Part shown: piece after piece, positions 39,097-48,572 of the stretch
Layout: every line of letters starts with the position of its first letter
How positions within the stretch are numbered: position 1 is the first letter of the stretch
Assembly: GCF_002980595.1 (NCBI RefSeq)
Contig: NZ_PVLQ01000013.1
Span: 1-64,000, forward strand
Reading direction: 5' to 3'
Origin: Malikia granosa
Lineage (GTDB): Bacteria; Pseudomonadota; Gammaproteobacteria; Burkholderiales; Burkholderiaceae_C
Length of the DNA: 64,000 nt
Notes under the pieces: model-generated
What the model was told of the DNA's origin: nothing
What the model saw: the letters and a program-made list of their open reading frames with translations, nothing else
Databases searched by the model: none
Position numbers and translations under genes: made by a program

Positions 39097-40566
39097 TCAG
39101 AGTCCCCAGCGCGGGATCGCGTGCTGGCCGTAGCTGATCGAGATGTTCTTCGGCTCGGTGAAGGTCTGCAGGCTCCAGTGGCCGCCGTCGCGCCCGAGGC
39201 CGCTGGCCTTGACGCCGCCAAAGGGCGGGCGCGGATCGCGCGCGCTCTGGCTGTTGACATAGCAGACGCCGGCTTCCAGCGCCGCGGCGACCCGGTGCGC
39301 GCGACCGGCGTTCTCGCTCCAGACATAGCTGGCCAGGCCATAGGGGTTGTCGTTGGCCTGTGCGATCGCATCGGCCTCGTCATCGAAGGGCTGCAGGCAG
39401 GCGACCGGGCCGAAGATCTCCTCGCGCATGATGCGCATGTCTGGCCTGACATCGGCGAACACGGTCGGCCAGACGAAGTTGCCGTCACGCACCGACCCAG
39501 CCACCTCGGGCGCATAGTCGGGCTTTTGCACGCCGCCGCACAGCAGCGTCGCGCCTTCCTGCAGCCCGAGCTCGATGTAGCCGCGCACCCGCGCCAGATG
39601 GCCCTGGCTGACCATCGGGCCGATCACGGTCGCCGGGTCCAGCGGGTCGCCGACCGGGATGCGCCTGGCGCGCTCGACGAAGCGGCGCGCGAACTCGGGG
39701 TAGATCGTGCGCTGCACCAGGATGCGGCTGCCGGCGGTGCAGCGCTCGCCGTTGATGCTGAAGATCATGACCAGCGCGGCGTCGAGCGCGCGCTCGAAGT
39801 CGGCATCCTCGAACACGATGAAGGGGCTTTTTCCCCCGAGCTCCATGCTGTATTTCTTCAGCCCGGCGTTGCGCACGATCGCGTGGCCGGTCGCGGTCGA
39901 TCCGGTGAAGGACACCAGCCGCACGTCCGGGTGCGCGACCAGCGGTGCGCCGGCGTCGCGGCCATTGCCCTGCACGATGTTGAGCACCCCGGGCGGCACG
40001 CCGGCCTCGAGCGCGAGTTCGCCCAGCCGCGCGGCCGTCAGCGGGCTGAGCTCGCTGGGCTTGAGCACCGCGGTGTTGCCAAAGGCCAGGCAGGGCGCGA
40101 CCTTGGCGCTGGCGGTCAGCAGCGGCACGTTCCACGGTGCCACCAGCGCGCAGACGCCGACCGGCTGCAGCAGGGTGTAGTTGAGGTGGGTCGGGGTCGG
40201 ATGGGTCTGGCCGTCCATGCGGGTGCACAGCTCGGCATAGTGGTGGAAGCTGTCGGCCGCGCGTGGCACCAGGTTGGCGCCGGTCTGCGCGATCGCCTGG
40301 CCGCAGTCGGCGGTCTCGATCCGCGCCAGTTCGGCCTGGTCGCGCGTGATCAGCTCGCCCAGGCGGTGCATGATCTTCGCACGTTGCGCGGGGGGCTTGC
40401 CGGCCCAGGCCGGCAGGGCCGACTTGGCCGCGGCGACGGCGAGCTGCACCTCCTCGGCCGATCCGGCGGCGACCGTGGCCAGGACTTGCTGGTTGGCGGG
40501 GTTGATGCTGTCGAAATGGTCGCGGCCGGCGATGGCCTGGCCGTTGATCAGGTGGGGGATGCGCAT
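39097..40566 (-). CDS. Aldehyde dehydrogenase, HpaE-like
   Basis: This 489-residue NAD-dependent enzyme has the catalytic Cys in NGERCTAGSRILVQ, the general base in MELGGKSPFIVFED, and a complete Rossmann region (APWNVPLL, FTGSTATGHAIV). It is closest in pattern to 5-carboxymethyl-2-hydroxymuconate semialdehyde dehydrogenase (HpaE, homoprotocatechuate degradation), but no other hpa gene is in the window, so the substrate is uncertain. It diverges from the SDR-like gene across 169 bases. The start codon is followed upstream by AAGG at good spacing on the minus strand. Confidence 0.87.
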   Translation of the reverse strand: MRIPHLINGQAIAGRDHFDSINPANQQVLATVAAGSAEEVQLAVAAAKSALPAWAGKPPAQRAKIMHRLGELITRDQAELARIETADCGQAIAQTGANLVPRAADSFHHYAELCTRMDGQTHPTPTHLNYTLLQPVGVCALVAPWNVPLLTASAKVAPCLAFGNTAVLKPSELSPLTAARLGELALEAGVPPGVLNIVQGNGRDAGAPLVAHPDVRLVSFTGSTATGHAIVRNAGLKKYSMELGGKSPFIVFEDADFERALDAALVMIFSINGERCTAGSRILVQRTIYPEFARRFVERARRIPVGDPLDPATVIGPMVSQGHLARVRGYIELGLQEGATLLCGGVQKPDYAPEVAGSVRDGNFVWPTVFADVRPDMRIMREEIFGPVACLQPFDDEADAIAQANDNPYGLASYVWSENAGRAHRVAAALEAGVCYVNSQSARDPRPPFGGVKASGLGRDGGHWSLQTFTEPKNISISYGQHAIPRWGL

Positions 40567-40735
40567 GGAAGGTCCGTTGGTGGCGCACCGTCTTGGTGAC
40601 GGCTGCCTGCTAGGTCACGCTATGGTAACGGACCGTCCTGCCTCGCGTTGCCGGCCGGAATGCTGGAACAATGCGCAGACGATTCCCCGCAATCCCGCTT
40701 CATCCCGATCCGCAACCGACAGAAGGCGCAGCGCC

Positions 40736-41548
40736 ATGGACCTCCAGCTTCAAGACCAGCATGCATTGATCACCGGCGGCAGCCGCGGCATCGGACTCGC
40801 CTGCGCGCGCCAGTTCCTGGCCGAAGGTGCCCGCGTGACCCTGGTCGGCCGCGACAGCGGCCATCTGCAGGCGGCGCGCGCCAGCCTGCTCGAGCAGCAG
40901 CCGGGCCGCGACGACGCCATCCGTCTGCTGAGCGCCGACCTGCGCGATCCCGTCGCCGCGCAAGCCATGGTCGAGCAGGCCCAGGCCGCCGCGCCCGCGG
41001 GCCTGGGTCCGGTTGACGTGCTGGTCAACTGCGCCGGCGCAGCGCGCCGTACCCCGCCCGACGAACTGACGCCTGCCGCCTGGCACGAGGCGATGCAGGC
41101 CAAGTTCTTCAGCTACCTGCATGTGATCGACCCGCTGATCAAGCAGATGGCCGCGCGCGGTCGCGGCGTGATCGTCAACGTGGCCGGCATGGGCGGCAAG
41201 GTCGCCAGCCCGATTCATCTGCCGGGCGGCTCGGCCAATGCGGCGCTGATGCTGGCCAGCTCCGGCCTGGCGGCGGCCTATGCCGGCTGTGGCGTGCGCG
41301 TCAACGTCGTCAACCCGGCCCAGACCCGGACCGAGCGGCTCGACGAGGGCCTGCTGGCCGAGGCCAGGCTGCAGGGCATCACGCCGCAGCAGGCGCTCGA
41401 TCGCATCAACCAGTGCCACCCGATGGGCCGCATCGCCGAGCCACGCGAGATCGCCGATGCGGTCGTTTTCCTGGCCTCGGCGCGCGCGAGCTATGTCAAC
41501 GGAGCAGTGCTGTCGATCGACGGCGGCCTGACGCCGCTGGTGGTCTGA
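40736..41548 (+). CDS. SDR-fold protein lacking catalytic residues
   Basis: This 270-residue protein has the complete Rossmann features of classical short-chain dehydrogenases: TGGSRGIG for cofactor binding at residues 13-20, DLRD, VNCAGAA and the C-terminal INGGL-type ending (SIDGGLTPLVV). The catalytic residues are gone: YxxxK reads G164-G-S-A-N168, and the catalytic Ser region reads VNVAGMGG. It can bind NAD(P) but should not work by the usual mechanism. The start at 40736 is chosen at the conserved N-terminus; a longer open frame upstream is the shadow of the dehydrogenase gene. Degradative role with its divergent neighbour is possible. Confidence 0.85.
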   Translation: MDLQLQDQHALITGGSRGIGLACARQFLAEGARVTLVGRDSGHLQAARASLLEQQPGRDDAIRLLSADLRDPVAAQAMVEQAQAAAPAGLGPVDVLVNCAGAARRTPPDELTPAAWHEAMQAKFFSYLHVIDPLIKQMAARGRGVIVNVAGMGGKVASPIHLPGGSANAALMLASSGLAAAYAGCGVRVNVVNPAQTRTERLDEGLLAEARLQGITPQQALDRINQCHPMGRIAEPREIADAVVFLASARASYVNGAVLSIDGGLTPLVV

Positions 41549-41645
41549 GCGCAGCGGGCGGGCGGTACGATCGTGCTGTGCTGATTCCAGCGCGCATCCT
41601 TGCCGCGCTGCACGCCCAAGCCTTGCTGCAGCCAGGCGGCGCCTG

Positions 41646-42155
41646 TCATTCTGCCTGATGGGTTGATTTGTCCATATTGGTTGATAAATTGGCGGATTGC
41701 AGGCTGCCGCGCAGGTCGCGGCGCTCCCGCTCCTGCGCCGACCAGGGCAGGGCCAGGATCTCCTTGAGCAGTTCCAGCCGCTCGGGGCCGATCTGCTCGG
41801 CCAGTTCGGCCTCGATCGCCAGCAGCTCGCGCTCGGCCGATTCCGCCATGTCCCAGCCCTTCTGGGTGAAGCGCAGCAGCTTGATGCGGCCATCCTTCTC
41901 GCTGTCGATGAATTCCACATAGCCCAGGCTGGCCGCCTCGCTGGCCAGCTTGTGCACTGCCTGGCGCGATACGGCCAGCCGCCGGGCCAGCTCCGACAGC
42001 CCCATGGGCTTGCCAGCCAGGTGGGCGCACAGGCGGCTCATGGCGGCCGTGACATCGCCATAGCCGTGGCGTTCCGCGCTGGCAATCAGGCGCTGCTCCA
42101 TCCAGTCGGTGCGCGACAGCAGCAATCGGCGCAGGAACGGTTTGTGTTGACGCAT
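41646..42155 (-). CDS. MarR-family transcriptional regulator
   Basis: This 169-residue protein has a MarR-like winged helix-turn-helix domain (LSELARRLAVSRQAVHKLASEAASLGYVEF, then the wing DSEKDGRIKLLRFTQKG) between helices for dimerisation. It is divergent from a beta-oxidation operon, and the shared region contains the perfect inverted repeat GTCAAC-ATTG-GTTGAC, the likely operator. Acyl-CoA or aromatic-CoA thioesters are usual ligands of such repressors; the ligand here is inferred only. The AT-rich C-terminal tail carries a second operator-like sequence. Confidence 0.9.
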   Translation of the reverse strand: MRQHKPFLRRLLLSRTDWMEQRLIASAERHGYGDVTAAMSRLCAHLAGKPMGLSELARRLAVSRQAVHKLASEAASLGYVEFIDSEKDGRIKLLRFTQKGWDMAESAERELLAIEAELAEQIGPERLELLKEILALPWSAQERERRDLRGSLQSANLSTNMDKSTHQAE

Positions 42156-42225
42156 GGCGTGATTCTCGCTCAGGCGCCGGTGTCGCCCGGCCCGGGCCGG
42201 TGCTGCCTATCGTTTTCCCTAATTA

Positions 42226-42241
42226 GTCAACATTGGTTGAC
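42226..42241. promoter_or_regulatory. Operator between marR-type gene and acyl-CoA operon
   Basis: GTCAAC-ATTG-GTTGAC is a perfect 6+4+6 inverted repeat. It overlaps a TCAACA that could be the -35 for a TATGCT -10 (42251-42256) of the acyl-CoA dehydrogenase operon. Its position suits repression by the adjacent MarR protein. Confidence 0.65.
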
Positions 42242-42291
42242 AAAATCCGCTATGCTCGCGCTCAATCGATGACCCCAGACAGGAGAGCCCC

Positions 42292-43452
42292 TTGGACTTG
42301 CTGCCCCGACCCTTCTTCAGCCCCGAGCACGAAGCCTTTCGCGACCAGGTGAGACGCTTCTGCGAAAACGAGATCGCGCCGCACCATGCGGCCTGGGAGC
42401 AGGCGCATGGCGTGCCGCTGGAACTCTGGCGCAAGGCGGGCGAGAACGGCCTGCTGTGCTGCTGGCTACCGGAGGAGGACGGCGGCCCGGGCGCCGACCT
42501 GCTGTTCGACGTGATCGTCGCCGAGGAGCTCTGCCGCATCGGCGCTACCGGGCCGGGCTTCAACCTGCACTCGATGGTGGTCGCGCCCTACATCGTCCAT
42601 TACGGCAGTCCGGCCGTGCGGCAGAAGGTATTGCCGCGCATGGTCAGCGGCGAATGGGTCGGCTCGATCGCGATGACCGAGCCGGGTGCGGGCAGCGACC
42701 TGGCGGCGATCAAGACCCGCGCCGTGCGCGACGGCGACGACTGGCTGATCAGCGGCCAGAAGACCTTCATCACCAACGGCCAGAACGCCAGCGTGATCGT
42801 GGTCGCGGCCGCGACCGAGGACGGGCAGGGCAAGCCAGGCATCTCGATGTTCGTCGTCACCGCCGACATGCCGGGCTTCTCGCGCGGGCGCAACCTGCAC
42901 AAGATCGGCCAGCATGCGCAAGACACGGCCGAGCTGTTCTTCGACCAGGTGCGGGTGCCGGCCGACCATCTGCTCGGCGAGGTCAACAAGGGCTTTCGCT
43001 ACATGATGCAGGAGCTGCCGCAGGAGCGGCTCTGCATCTCGGTCAACTGCCAGGCGCGTGCCGAAGCCGTGTTCGAGTGGACCCAGGCCTATGTCAAGGA
43101 GCGCAAGGCCTTCAAGCAGCGCATCGCCGACTTCCAGAACACCCGCTTCAAGCTCGCCGCGCTGTGGGCCGACCTGCAGGCTGGCCGTGCGCTGTGCGAC
43201 AGCATGATCCAGCGCCATCTGACTGGCGGACTCGATTCGGTTGGCGCCTCGGCCGGCAAGCTCTGGCACTCCGAGCTGCTCGACCGCGTCACCGACGAGT
43301 GCGTGCAGCTGCACGGCGGCTACGGCTATATGCAGGAGTACGCGGTGGCGCGCGCCTACTGCGATGCCCGCATCGAGCGCATCTACGCCGGCAGCTCCGA
43401 GATCATGAAGGAAATCATCGCACGCGCCATCTGCGATGACGCGCGCCGCTGA
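42292..43452 (+). CDS. Acyl-CoA dehydrogenase
   Basis: This 386-residue flavoprotein carries out the first step of beta-oxidation. The family signatures AMTEPGAGSDLAAIKT (129-144) and QLHGGYGYMQEY (339-350) are intact. The position of the usual catalytic Glu is Ala366 (IYAGSSE), while Glu245 in PQERLCIS matches the isovaleryl-CoA dehydrogenase-type base, suggesting a branched or unusual acyl substrate. The start is TTG at 42292, supported by AGGAGAG six bases upstream; no in-frame ATG lies nearby. First gene of the operon. Confidence 0.92.
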   Translation: MDLLPRPFFSPEHEAFRDQVRRFCENEIAPHHAAWEQAHGVPLELWRKAGENGLLCCWLPEEDGGPGADLLFDVIVAEELCRIGATGPGFNLHSMVVAPYIVHYGSPAVRQKVLPRMVSGEWVGSIAMTEPGAGSDLAAIKTRAVRDGDDWLISGQKTFITNGQNASVIVVAAATEDGQGKPGISMFVVTADMPGFSRGRNLHKIGQHAQDTAELFFDQVRVPADHLLGEVNKGFRYMMQELPQERLCISVNCQARAEAVFEWTQAYVKERKAFKQRIADFQNTRFKLAALWADLQAGRALCDSMIQRHLTGGLDSVGASAGKLWHSELLDRVTDECVQLHGGYGYMQEYAVARAYCDARIERIYAGSSEIMKEIIARAICDDARR

Positions 43453-43468
43453 GGCCGGAAGGACAGAG

Positions 43469-45583
43469 ATGACAGTTCACTACGACTTGTACGGCGAGGT
43501 GGCGCTGATCCGCCTGGACAACCCGCCGATGAACGGCCTGAGCCTGGCGATCCGCCAGGCGGCAGTCAAGGCACTGGAGCAGGCCCGCCAGGACCCGGAG
43601 GTCAGGGCGGTGGTGCTCATGGGCGCTGCCAGGGTGTTCTCGAGCGGGGCCGACATCAAGGAGTTCGGCAGCCCGCTCGCCTTCCAGGGGCCGAACCTGA
43701 GCCAGCTGATCGCCATGGTCGAGCGCTCGCCCAAGCCCGTGGTGGCGGCCCTGGGCGGCGTGGCCATGGGTGGCGGGCTCGAGCTTGCGCTCGGCTGCCA
43801 CTACCGCATCGCGACGCCGGACTGCAGCCTGGCCTTGCCCGAGGTCAAGCTCGGCCTGGTGCCGGGCGCCGGCGGCACCCAGCGCCTGCCGCGCGCGCTG
43901 GGCGTCGAGCCCGCGCTCAACCTGGTCGTCTCGGGCGATGCGGTCAAGGCCGAGCAGCTCGCCGCCATCCCGGGCCAGCGGCTGTTCGACCGCCTGGCCG
44001 CTGGTGCTGAGACCCTGCGCGACGAGGCGATTGCCCTGGCACGCGCCGGAGCCGACGCCCAGGCCGCCGGCCAGCCGCTGCCCAGGCTGCGCGACCTGCC
44101 CTGCAGCCACCCGCGCGCCGATGGCTATTTCCATTTCGCCCGCACCTTGGTCAAGGGCAAGGCTGGGCCGCTGCCGGCGCCGGTCAAGGCCGTCGACCTG
44201 GTCGAGACCGCGACCCGGTCCCCCTTCGATGAAGGCATGGCGATCGAGTTCCAGAGCTTCAGGCTGCTGATGGAGTCGCCCGAGAGCGCCGCGCTGCGCC
44301 ACGCCTTCCTGGCCGAGCGCGCGGCATCCCGGATTGCCGACATGCCGCCCGGCATCCGGCCGCGCGACGTGCAGTCGGTGGCGGTGGTCGGCGCCGGCAC
44401 CATGGGTTGTGGCATCGCGATCAGCCTGCTGCAGGCGGGCCTGCCCGTCACCCTGCTCGAGACCAAGCAGGAGGCGCTCGACCGTGGCCTGGCCAGCATC
44501 CGCCAGCATTTCGAGACCGAGCTGCGCAAGGGCCGGCTCAAGCCCGGCCAGCTTGACGAACGTCTGGCCCTGCTCAGGGGCAGCCTCGATTACGCCGACC
44601 TGGCCCAGGCCGACCTGGCGATCGAGGCCGTGTTCGAGGACATGGGCGTCAAGGAAAGCGTGTTCCGCCAGCTCGACGCCGTGATGAAGCCGGGCGCGAT
44701 CCTGGCGTCCAACACCTCGACGCTCGACCTCGACCGCATCGCCGCCTTCACGCAGCGGCCGCAGGATGTCGTCGGCCTGCATTTCTTCAGCCCGGCCCAC
44801 CTGATGAAGCTGCTCGAGGTCGTGCGCGGCGTGCAGACCTCGCACGAGGTGCTGGCCACGGCGATGGCGCTGGGCAAGCGCATCCGCAAGACCTGCGTGG
44901 TCTCGGGCGTGTGCGACGGCTTCATCGGCAACCGCATGCTCGACCCCTATCTGCGCCAGGCGGCCTTCCTGCTCGAGGAAGGCTGCAGCCCGGCCGAGGT
45001 CGACCGGGCCATGGAGAAGTTCGGCTTCCCGATGGGGCCATTCCGCATGAGCGACATGGCCGGCAACGACATTGGCTGGTATATCCGCCAGCGGCACCGG
45101 CTTGAGCGGCCCGAGATCCGCCACAGCGCGGTCGCGGACCGGCTCTGCGAGCTGGGCCGCTTTGGCCAGAAGACTGGCGCCGGCTGGTACGACTACGTGG
45201 CGGGCCGGCGCGACGCGATCCCGAGCCCGGTGGTGCAGCAGCTGATCGAGCAGCACCGCCAGGCGATCGGCATCGTGCCGCGCCGCGTGCCGGAGCAGGA
45301 GATCGTGCAGCGCCTGCTGCTGGCGCTGGTCAACGAGGGTGCCCGCATCCTGGAGCAGGGCATCGCGGCGCGTGCCAGCGACATCGACCTGGTCTACCTG
45401 ACCGGCTACGGTTTTCCGGCCTGGCGCGGTGGCCCGATGCACTACGCCGACCAGCTCGGCCTGTTCGAGGTCGCCGAGACCATGAGGCAGTTCGCGCAAG
45501 CGCCCAACGGCGATGCCGTTTTCTGGCAGCCGGCCGAGTGGCTGCAGCGCCTAGTCGCCGCGGGCGGCCGTTTCAACGGCTGA
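43469..45583 (+). CDS. Bifunctional enoyl-CoA hydratase / 3-hydroxyacyl-CoA dehydrogenase
   Basis: This 704-residue FadB/FadJ-like enzyme performs steps two and three of beta-oxidation. The N-terminal hydratase half has the oxyanion and acid residues ([35 protein letters not shown]). The C-terminal half has the NAD site [14 protein letters not shown], the catalytic His region [17 protein letters not shown] and two dehydrogenase C-domains. It starts 17 bases after the acyl-CoA dehydrogenase stop. The order of genes resembles pim operons for dicarboxylic acids, but only one acyl-CoA dehydrogenase is present. Confidence 0.93.
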   Translation: MTVHYDLYGEVALIRLDNPPMNGLSLAIRQAAVKALEQARQDPEVRAVVLMGAARVFSSGADIKEFGSPLAFQGPNLSQLIAMVERSPKPVVAALGGVAMGGGLELALGCHYRIATPDCSLALPEVKLGLVPGAGGTQRLPRALGVEPALNLVVSGDAVKAEQLAAIPGQRLFDRLAAGAETLRDEAIALARAGADAQAAGQPLPRLRDLPCSHPRADGYFHFARTLVKGKAGPLPAPVKAVDLVETATRSPFDEGMAIEFQSFRLLMESPESAALRHAFLAERAASRIADMPPGIRPRDVQSVAVVGAGTMGCGIAISLLQAGLPVTLLETKQEALDRGLASIRQHFETELRKGRLKPGQLDERLALLRGSLDYADLAQADLAIEAVFEDMGVKESVFRQLDAVMKPGAILASNTSTLDLDRIAAFTQRPQDVVGLHFFSPAHLMKLLEVVRGVQTSHEVLATAMALGKRIRKTCVVSGVCDGFIGNRMLDPYLRQAAFLLEEGCSPAEVDRAMEKFGFPMGPFRMSDMAGNDIGWYIRQRHRLERPEIRHSAVADRLCELGRFGQKTGAGWYDYVAGRRDAIPSPVVQQLIEQHRQAIGIVPRRVPEQEIVQRLLLALVNEGARILEQGIAARASDIDLVYLTGYGFPAWRGGPMHYADQLGLFEVAETMRQFAQAPNGDAVFWQPAEWLQRLVAAGGRFNG

Positions 45584-45602
45584 TGGCCGGGAGATATTGA
45601 AC

Positions 45603-46772
45603 ATGACACAAGCCGTGATCGTTTCGACGGCCCGCACGCCGCTGGCCAAGAGCTGGAAGGGCGCCTTCAACATGAGCCATGGCGCGACGCTGGGCGGCCA
45701 CGCGGTGCGGCACGCGATCGCGCGCGCCGGCATCGAGGCCGCCGAGGTGGAGGACGTCATCATGGGCTGCGCCTTCCCGGAAGGCACGACCGGACTCAAC
45801 ATCGCGCGCCAGAGCGCTCTGGCCGGCGGCTGCCCGGTCGAGGTACCCGGCCTGACGGTCAACCGCTTCTGCTCCTCGGGGCTGCAGGCGATTGCGCTGG
45901 CGTCGCAGCGCATCATTGCCGGCGAGGGGGCGGTCTATGTCGCAGGCGGGGTCGAGAGCATCTCCTGCGTCCAGATGAACAGCGCCATGCTGAACGATCC
46001 CGAGCTGGCACGGATCAAGCCGGCCATGTACTGGGGCATGCTCGAGACCGCCGAGCAGGTCGCCAGCCGCTACCGCATCGGCCGCGAGACGATGGATGAA
46101 TATGGCGCCGCCAGCCAGCAAAGGGCGCATGCGGCGCAGGCCGCCGGCCGGTTCGATGCCGAGATCGCGCCGATCACCGTCACCATGGGCGTGGCCGACC
46201 CGCGGCAGGGCCTGGTCACGCGCGAGGTCACGCTCAGCCAGGACGAAGGCATCCGCGCCGGCACCACGGTCAAGGCGATTGCCGGCCTGCGGCCGGCGCT
46301 GCCCGGCGGCCTGGTCACGGCGGGCAATGCCAGCCAGTTCAGCGACGGCGCCGGCGCCTGCGTCGTGATGGATGACACGCTGGCGCAGCGTCGCGGCCTG
46401 CAGCCGCTGGGCCGCTTCCTGGGCTTCGCGGCCGCCGGCTGCGAGCCCGACGAGATGGGCATAGGTCCGGTGTTCGCGATCCCCAAGCTGCTCCAGCGCC
46501 TCGGGCTGTCGGTCAACGACATCGACCTCTGGGAGCTCAACGAGGCCTTTGCCGTCCAGGTGCTGTACTGCCGCGACCGGCTCGGCATCCCGGCCGAACG
46601 GCTCAACGTCAACGGCGGCGCGATCGCGCTCGGTCACCCCTACGGTGTCAGCGGCCAGCGCCTGACCGGCCACGCCCTGATCGAGGGCAAGCGCCGCGGC
46701 GCCCGGCTGGTCGGCGTCAGCATGTGCATCGCCGGCGGCATGGGCGCGGCCGGCATCTTCGAAGTGCTCTGA
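45603..46772 (+). CDS. Thiolase (acetyl-CoA acyltransferase)
   Basis: This 389-residue thiolase cleaves 3-ketoacyl-CoA. Nucleophile Cys90 is in [15 protein letters not shown]; the His is in [14 protein letters not shown] and the second Cys in [14 protein letters not shown] is also present. ATG at 45603 has GGGAGA at suitable spacing; a TTG two codons upstream does not. It lies 19 bases after the bifunctional enzyme gene and completes a full beta-oxidation set. Confidence 0.95.
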   Translation: MTQAVIVSTARTPLAKSWKGAFNMSHGATLGGHAVRHAIARAGIEAAEVEDVIMGCAFPEGTTGLNIARQSALAGGCPVEVPGLTVNRFCSSGLQAIALASQRIIAGEGAVYVAGGVESISCVQMNSAMLNDPELARIKPAMYWGMLETAEQVASRYRIGRETMDEYGAASQQRAHAAQAAGRFDAEIAPITVTMGVADPRQGLVTREVTLSQDEGIRAGTTVKAIAGLRPALPGGLVTAGNASQFSDGAGACVVMDDTLAQRRGLQPLGRFLGFAAAGCEPDEMGIGPVFAIPKLLQRLGLSVNDIDLWELNEAFAVQVLYCRDRLGIPAERLNVNGGAIALGHPYGVSGQRLTGHALIEGKRRGARLVGVSMCIAGGMGAAGIFEVL

Positions 46773-46806
46773 GCCGACCCCAGAAAAAAACGACAAGGAG
46801 ACAGGC

Positions 46807-48543
46807 ATGAACCAGATCGAGCAACAACCGCACTGGCGCTTCTGGCCCGAGGGCGTACCGCGGCAGATCAGCATTCCGGACGAGTCGCTGTGGCAGGGCT
46901 TCGCGGCCCGCGCCCAGGGCGCGCCGCAGCAGGTTGGGCTGCATTTCCTGGGCCGCGACTACCGCTGGGAGCAGCTGCACCGGGAGGCCGAGCAGCTCGC
47001 TGGCGCCCTGCAGCAGCTCGGCCTGCAGGCCGGCGACAGGGTGCTGCTGTTCATGCAGAACTGCCCCCAGTACATCATCGGCTTCCACGCCGTGCTGCGC
47101 GCCGGCGGGGTGGTGGTACCGGTCAATCCGATGAACAAGGCCGACGAGCTCGAGCACTACATCACCGACTCGCAGGCCCGCATCGCGCTGGCCTCGTCGG
47201 ACATCGCGGCCGAACTGGCGCAGGCCAGCGCGGCCGTGCCGGCAGGGCTGGAGCAGCTGGTGCTGTTCGACCTGGTCGAGGCGCTGCCGCCGGATTTCGA
47301 GCCGGACGCCGCCAGCTGGCCGGCGCTGTGGCAGAACTGGCTGCCGGTCCGCCACCCCGCGCCCGAGGTGCCGGGCCTGGCGGTGCAGCGCTGGCAGGAT
47401 CTTGTGGCGCGGCAGATCATGCCGACCGAGGTCAGCCGCCGCGGCGCCGACCTGGCCATGCTCGGCTACACCAGCGGCACCACCGGCGCGCCCAAGGGCT
47501 GCATGCACAGCCATGCCTCGCTGCTGCACAACGCCCTGGGCGCCGCACCCTGGCTGGGCATGGGGCCGGGCGACGTGACCCTGATCGTGGTGCCGATGTT
47601 CCATGTCACCGGCCTGGTCATGGGCATGCTGGCCAGCATCCGCCATGGCTGCAAGATGGTGCTGCTGCCGCGCTGGGACCGCAAGCGCGCCGCACGCGAC
47701 ATCTCCGACCACAAGGTCACGCACTGGCCCAACATCCCGACCATGGTGATCGACCTGCTGGGCGGCGACGACCTCGACCAGTATGACCTGTCCAGCCTGC
47801 GCTACATCGGCGGCGGAGGTGCGCAGATGCCCGATGCGGTGGCCGACAGGCTGAGCGCCGTGTTCGGGGTCCAGTATGTGGAAGGCTATGGCCTGACCGA
47901 GACCGCAGCGCCCACGCACAAGAACACCCTGTCGGCGCCGCGCCGCCATTGCCTGGGCATCCCCTATGTCGGCACCAGGGCCTGTGTCATCGACCCCGAG
48001 ACGCGCCGCCGCCTGCCGCCCGGCGAGGTGGGCGAGATCCTGGTCGCGGGCCCGCAGCTGTTCCAGGGCTACTGGCGGCAGCCCCAGGCCACGGCCGACG
48101 CCTTCATCGAGATCGACGGCCAGCGCTATTTCCGCACCGGCGACCTGGGCCGGGTCGATGAAGACGGCTACTACTACATGGCCGACCGCCTCAAGCGCAT
48201 GATCAACGCCAGCGGCTTCAAGGTCTGGCCGGCCGAGGTCGAGGCCCTGCTGCACCGCCACCCCGCGATCAAGGAGTCCTGCGTCATCGCGACGCGCGAC
48301 CCCTACCGCGGCGAGACCGTCAAGGCCCTCGTCGTGCTGCGCGACAGCCACCGCGGCCAGGTCGGCGCGGACGAGCTGATCGCCTGGGCGCGCGAGCACA
48401 TGGCCGCCTACAAGTACCCGCGCGTCATCGAGCTGGTCGCCGAGCTGCCGCGCACCGCCACCGGCAAGGTGCTGTGGCGCCGCGCGCAGGCCGAGCAGGA
48501 TGTCCGCGACGGCGCGGCAACCGTCGCCGCCCGGCAGGGTTGA
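46807..48543 (+). CDS. AMP-dependent acyl-CoA ligase
   Basis: This 578-residue member of the ANL superfamily activates a carboxylic acid to its CoA ester. P-loop YTSGTTGAPKGCMH, GYGLTETAAPTH, RTGDLG and the C-terminal catalytic Lys in PRTATGKVLWRR are all intact. It is of the long/medium-chain or dicarboxylate (PimA-like) class; the substrate is unknown. It follows the thiolase by 34 bases with a clear AAGGAGA ribosome-binding site. Confidence 0.92.
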   Translation: MNQIEQQPHWRFWPEGVPRQISIPDESLWQGFAARAQGAPQQVGLHFLGRDYRWEQLHREAEQLAGALQQLGLQAGDRVLLFMQNCPQYIIGFHAVLRAGGVVVPVNPMNKADELEHYITDSQARIALASSDIAAELAQASAAVPAGLEQLVLFDLVEALPPDFEPDAASWPALWQNWLPVRHPAPEVPGLAVQRWQDLVARQIMPTEVSRRGADLAMLGYTSGTTGAPKGCMHSHASLLHNALGAAPWLGMGPGDVTLIVVPMFHVTGLVMGMLASIRHGCKMVLLPRWDRKRAARDISDHKVTHWPNIPTMVIDLLGGDDLDQYDLSSLRYIGGGGAQMPDAVADRLSAVFGVQYVEGYGLTETAAPTHKNTLSAPRRHCLGIPYVGTRACVIDPETRRRLPPGEVGEILVAGPQLFQGYWRQPQATADAFIEIDGQRYFRTGDLGRVDEDGYYYMADRLKRMINASGFKVWPAEVEALLHRHPAIKESCVIATRDPYRGETVKALVVLRDSHRGQVGADELIAWAREHMAAYKYPRVIELVAELPRTATGKVLWRRAQAEQDVRDGAATVAARQG

Positions 48544-48572
48544 CGATTTTCTTACCACGACAAGGAGACAAC

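Noticed and set aside
43415-45499. 694-residue minus-strand frame opposite the bifunctional beta-oxidation gene
   Set aside because: Antisense shadow; no domain, and the plus strand encodes intact catalytic motifs.
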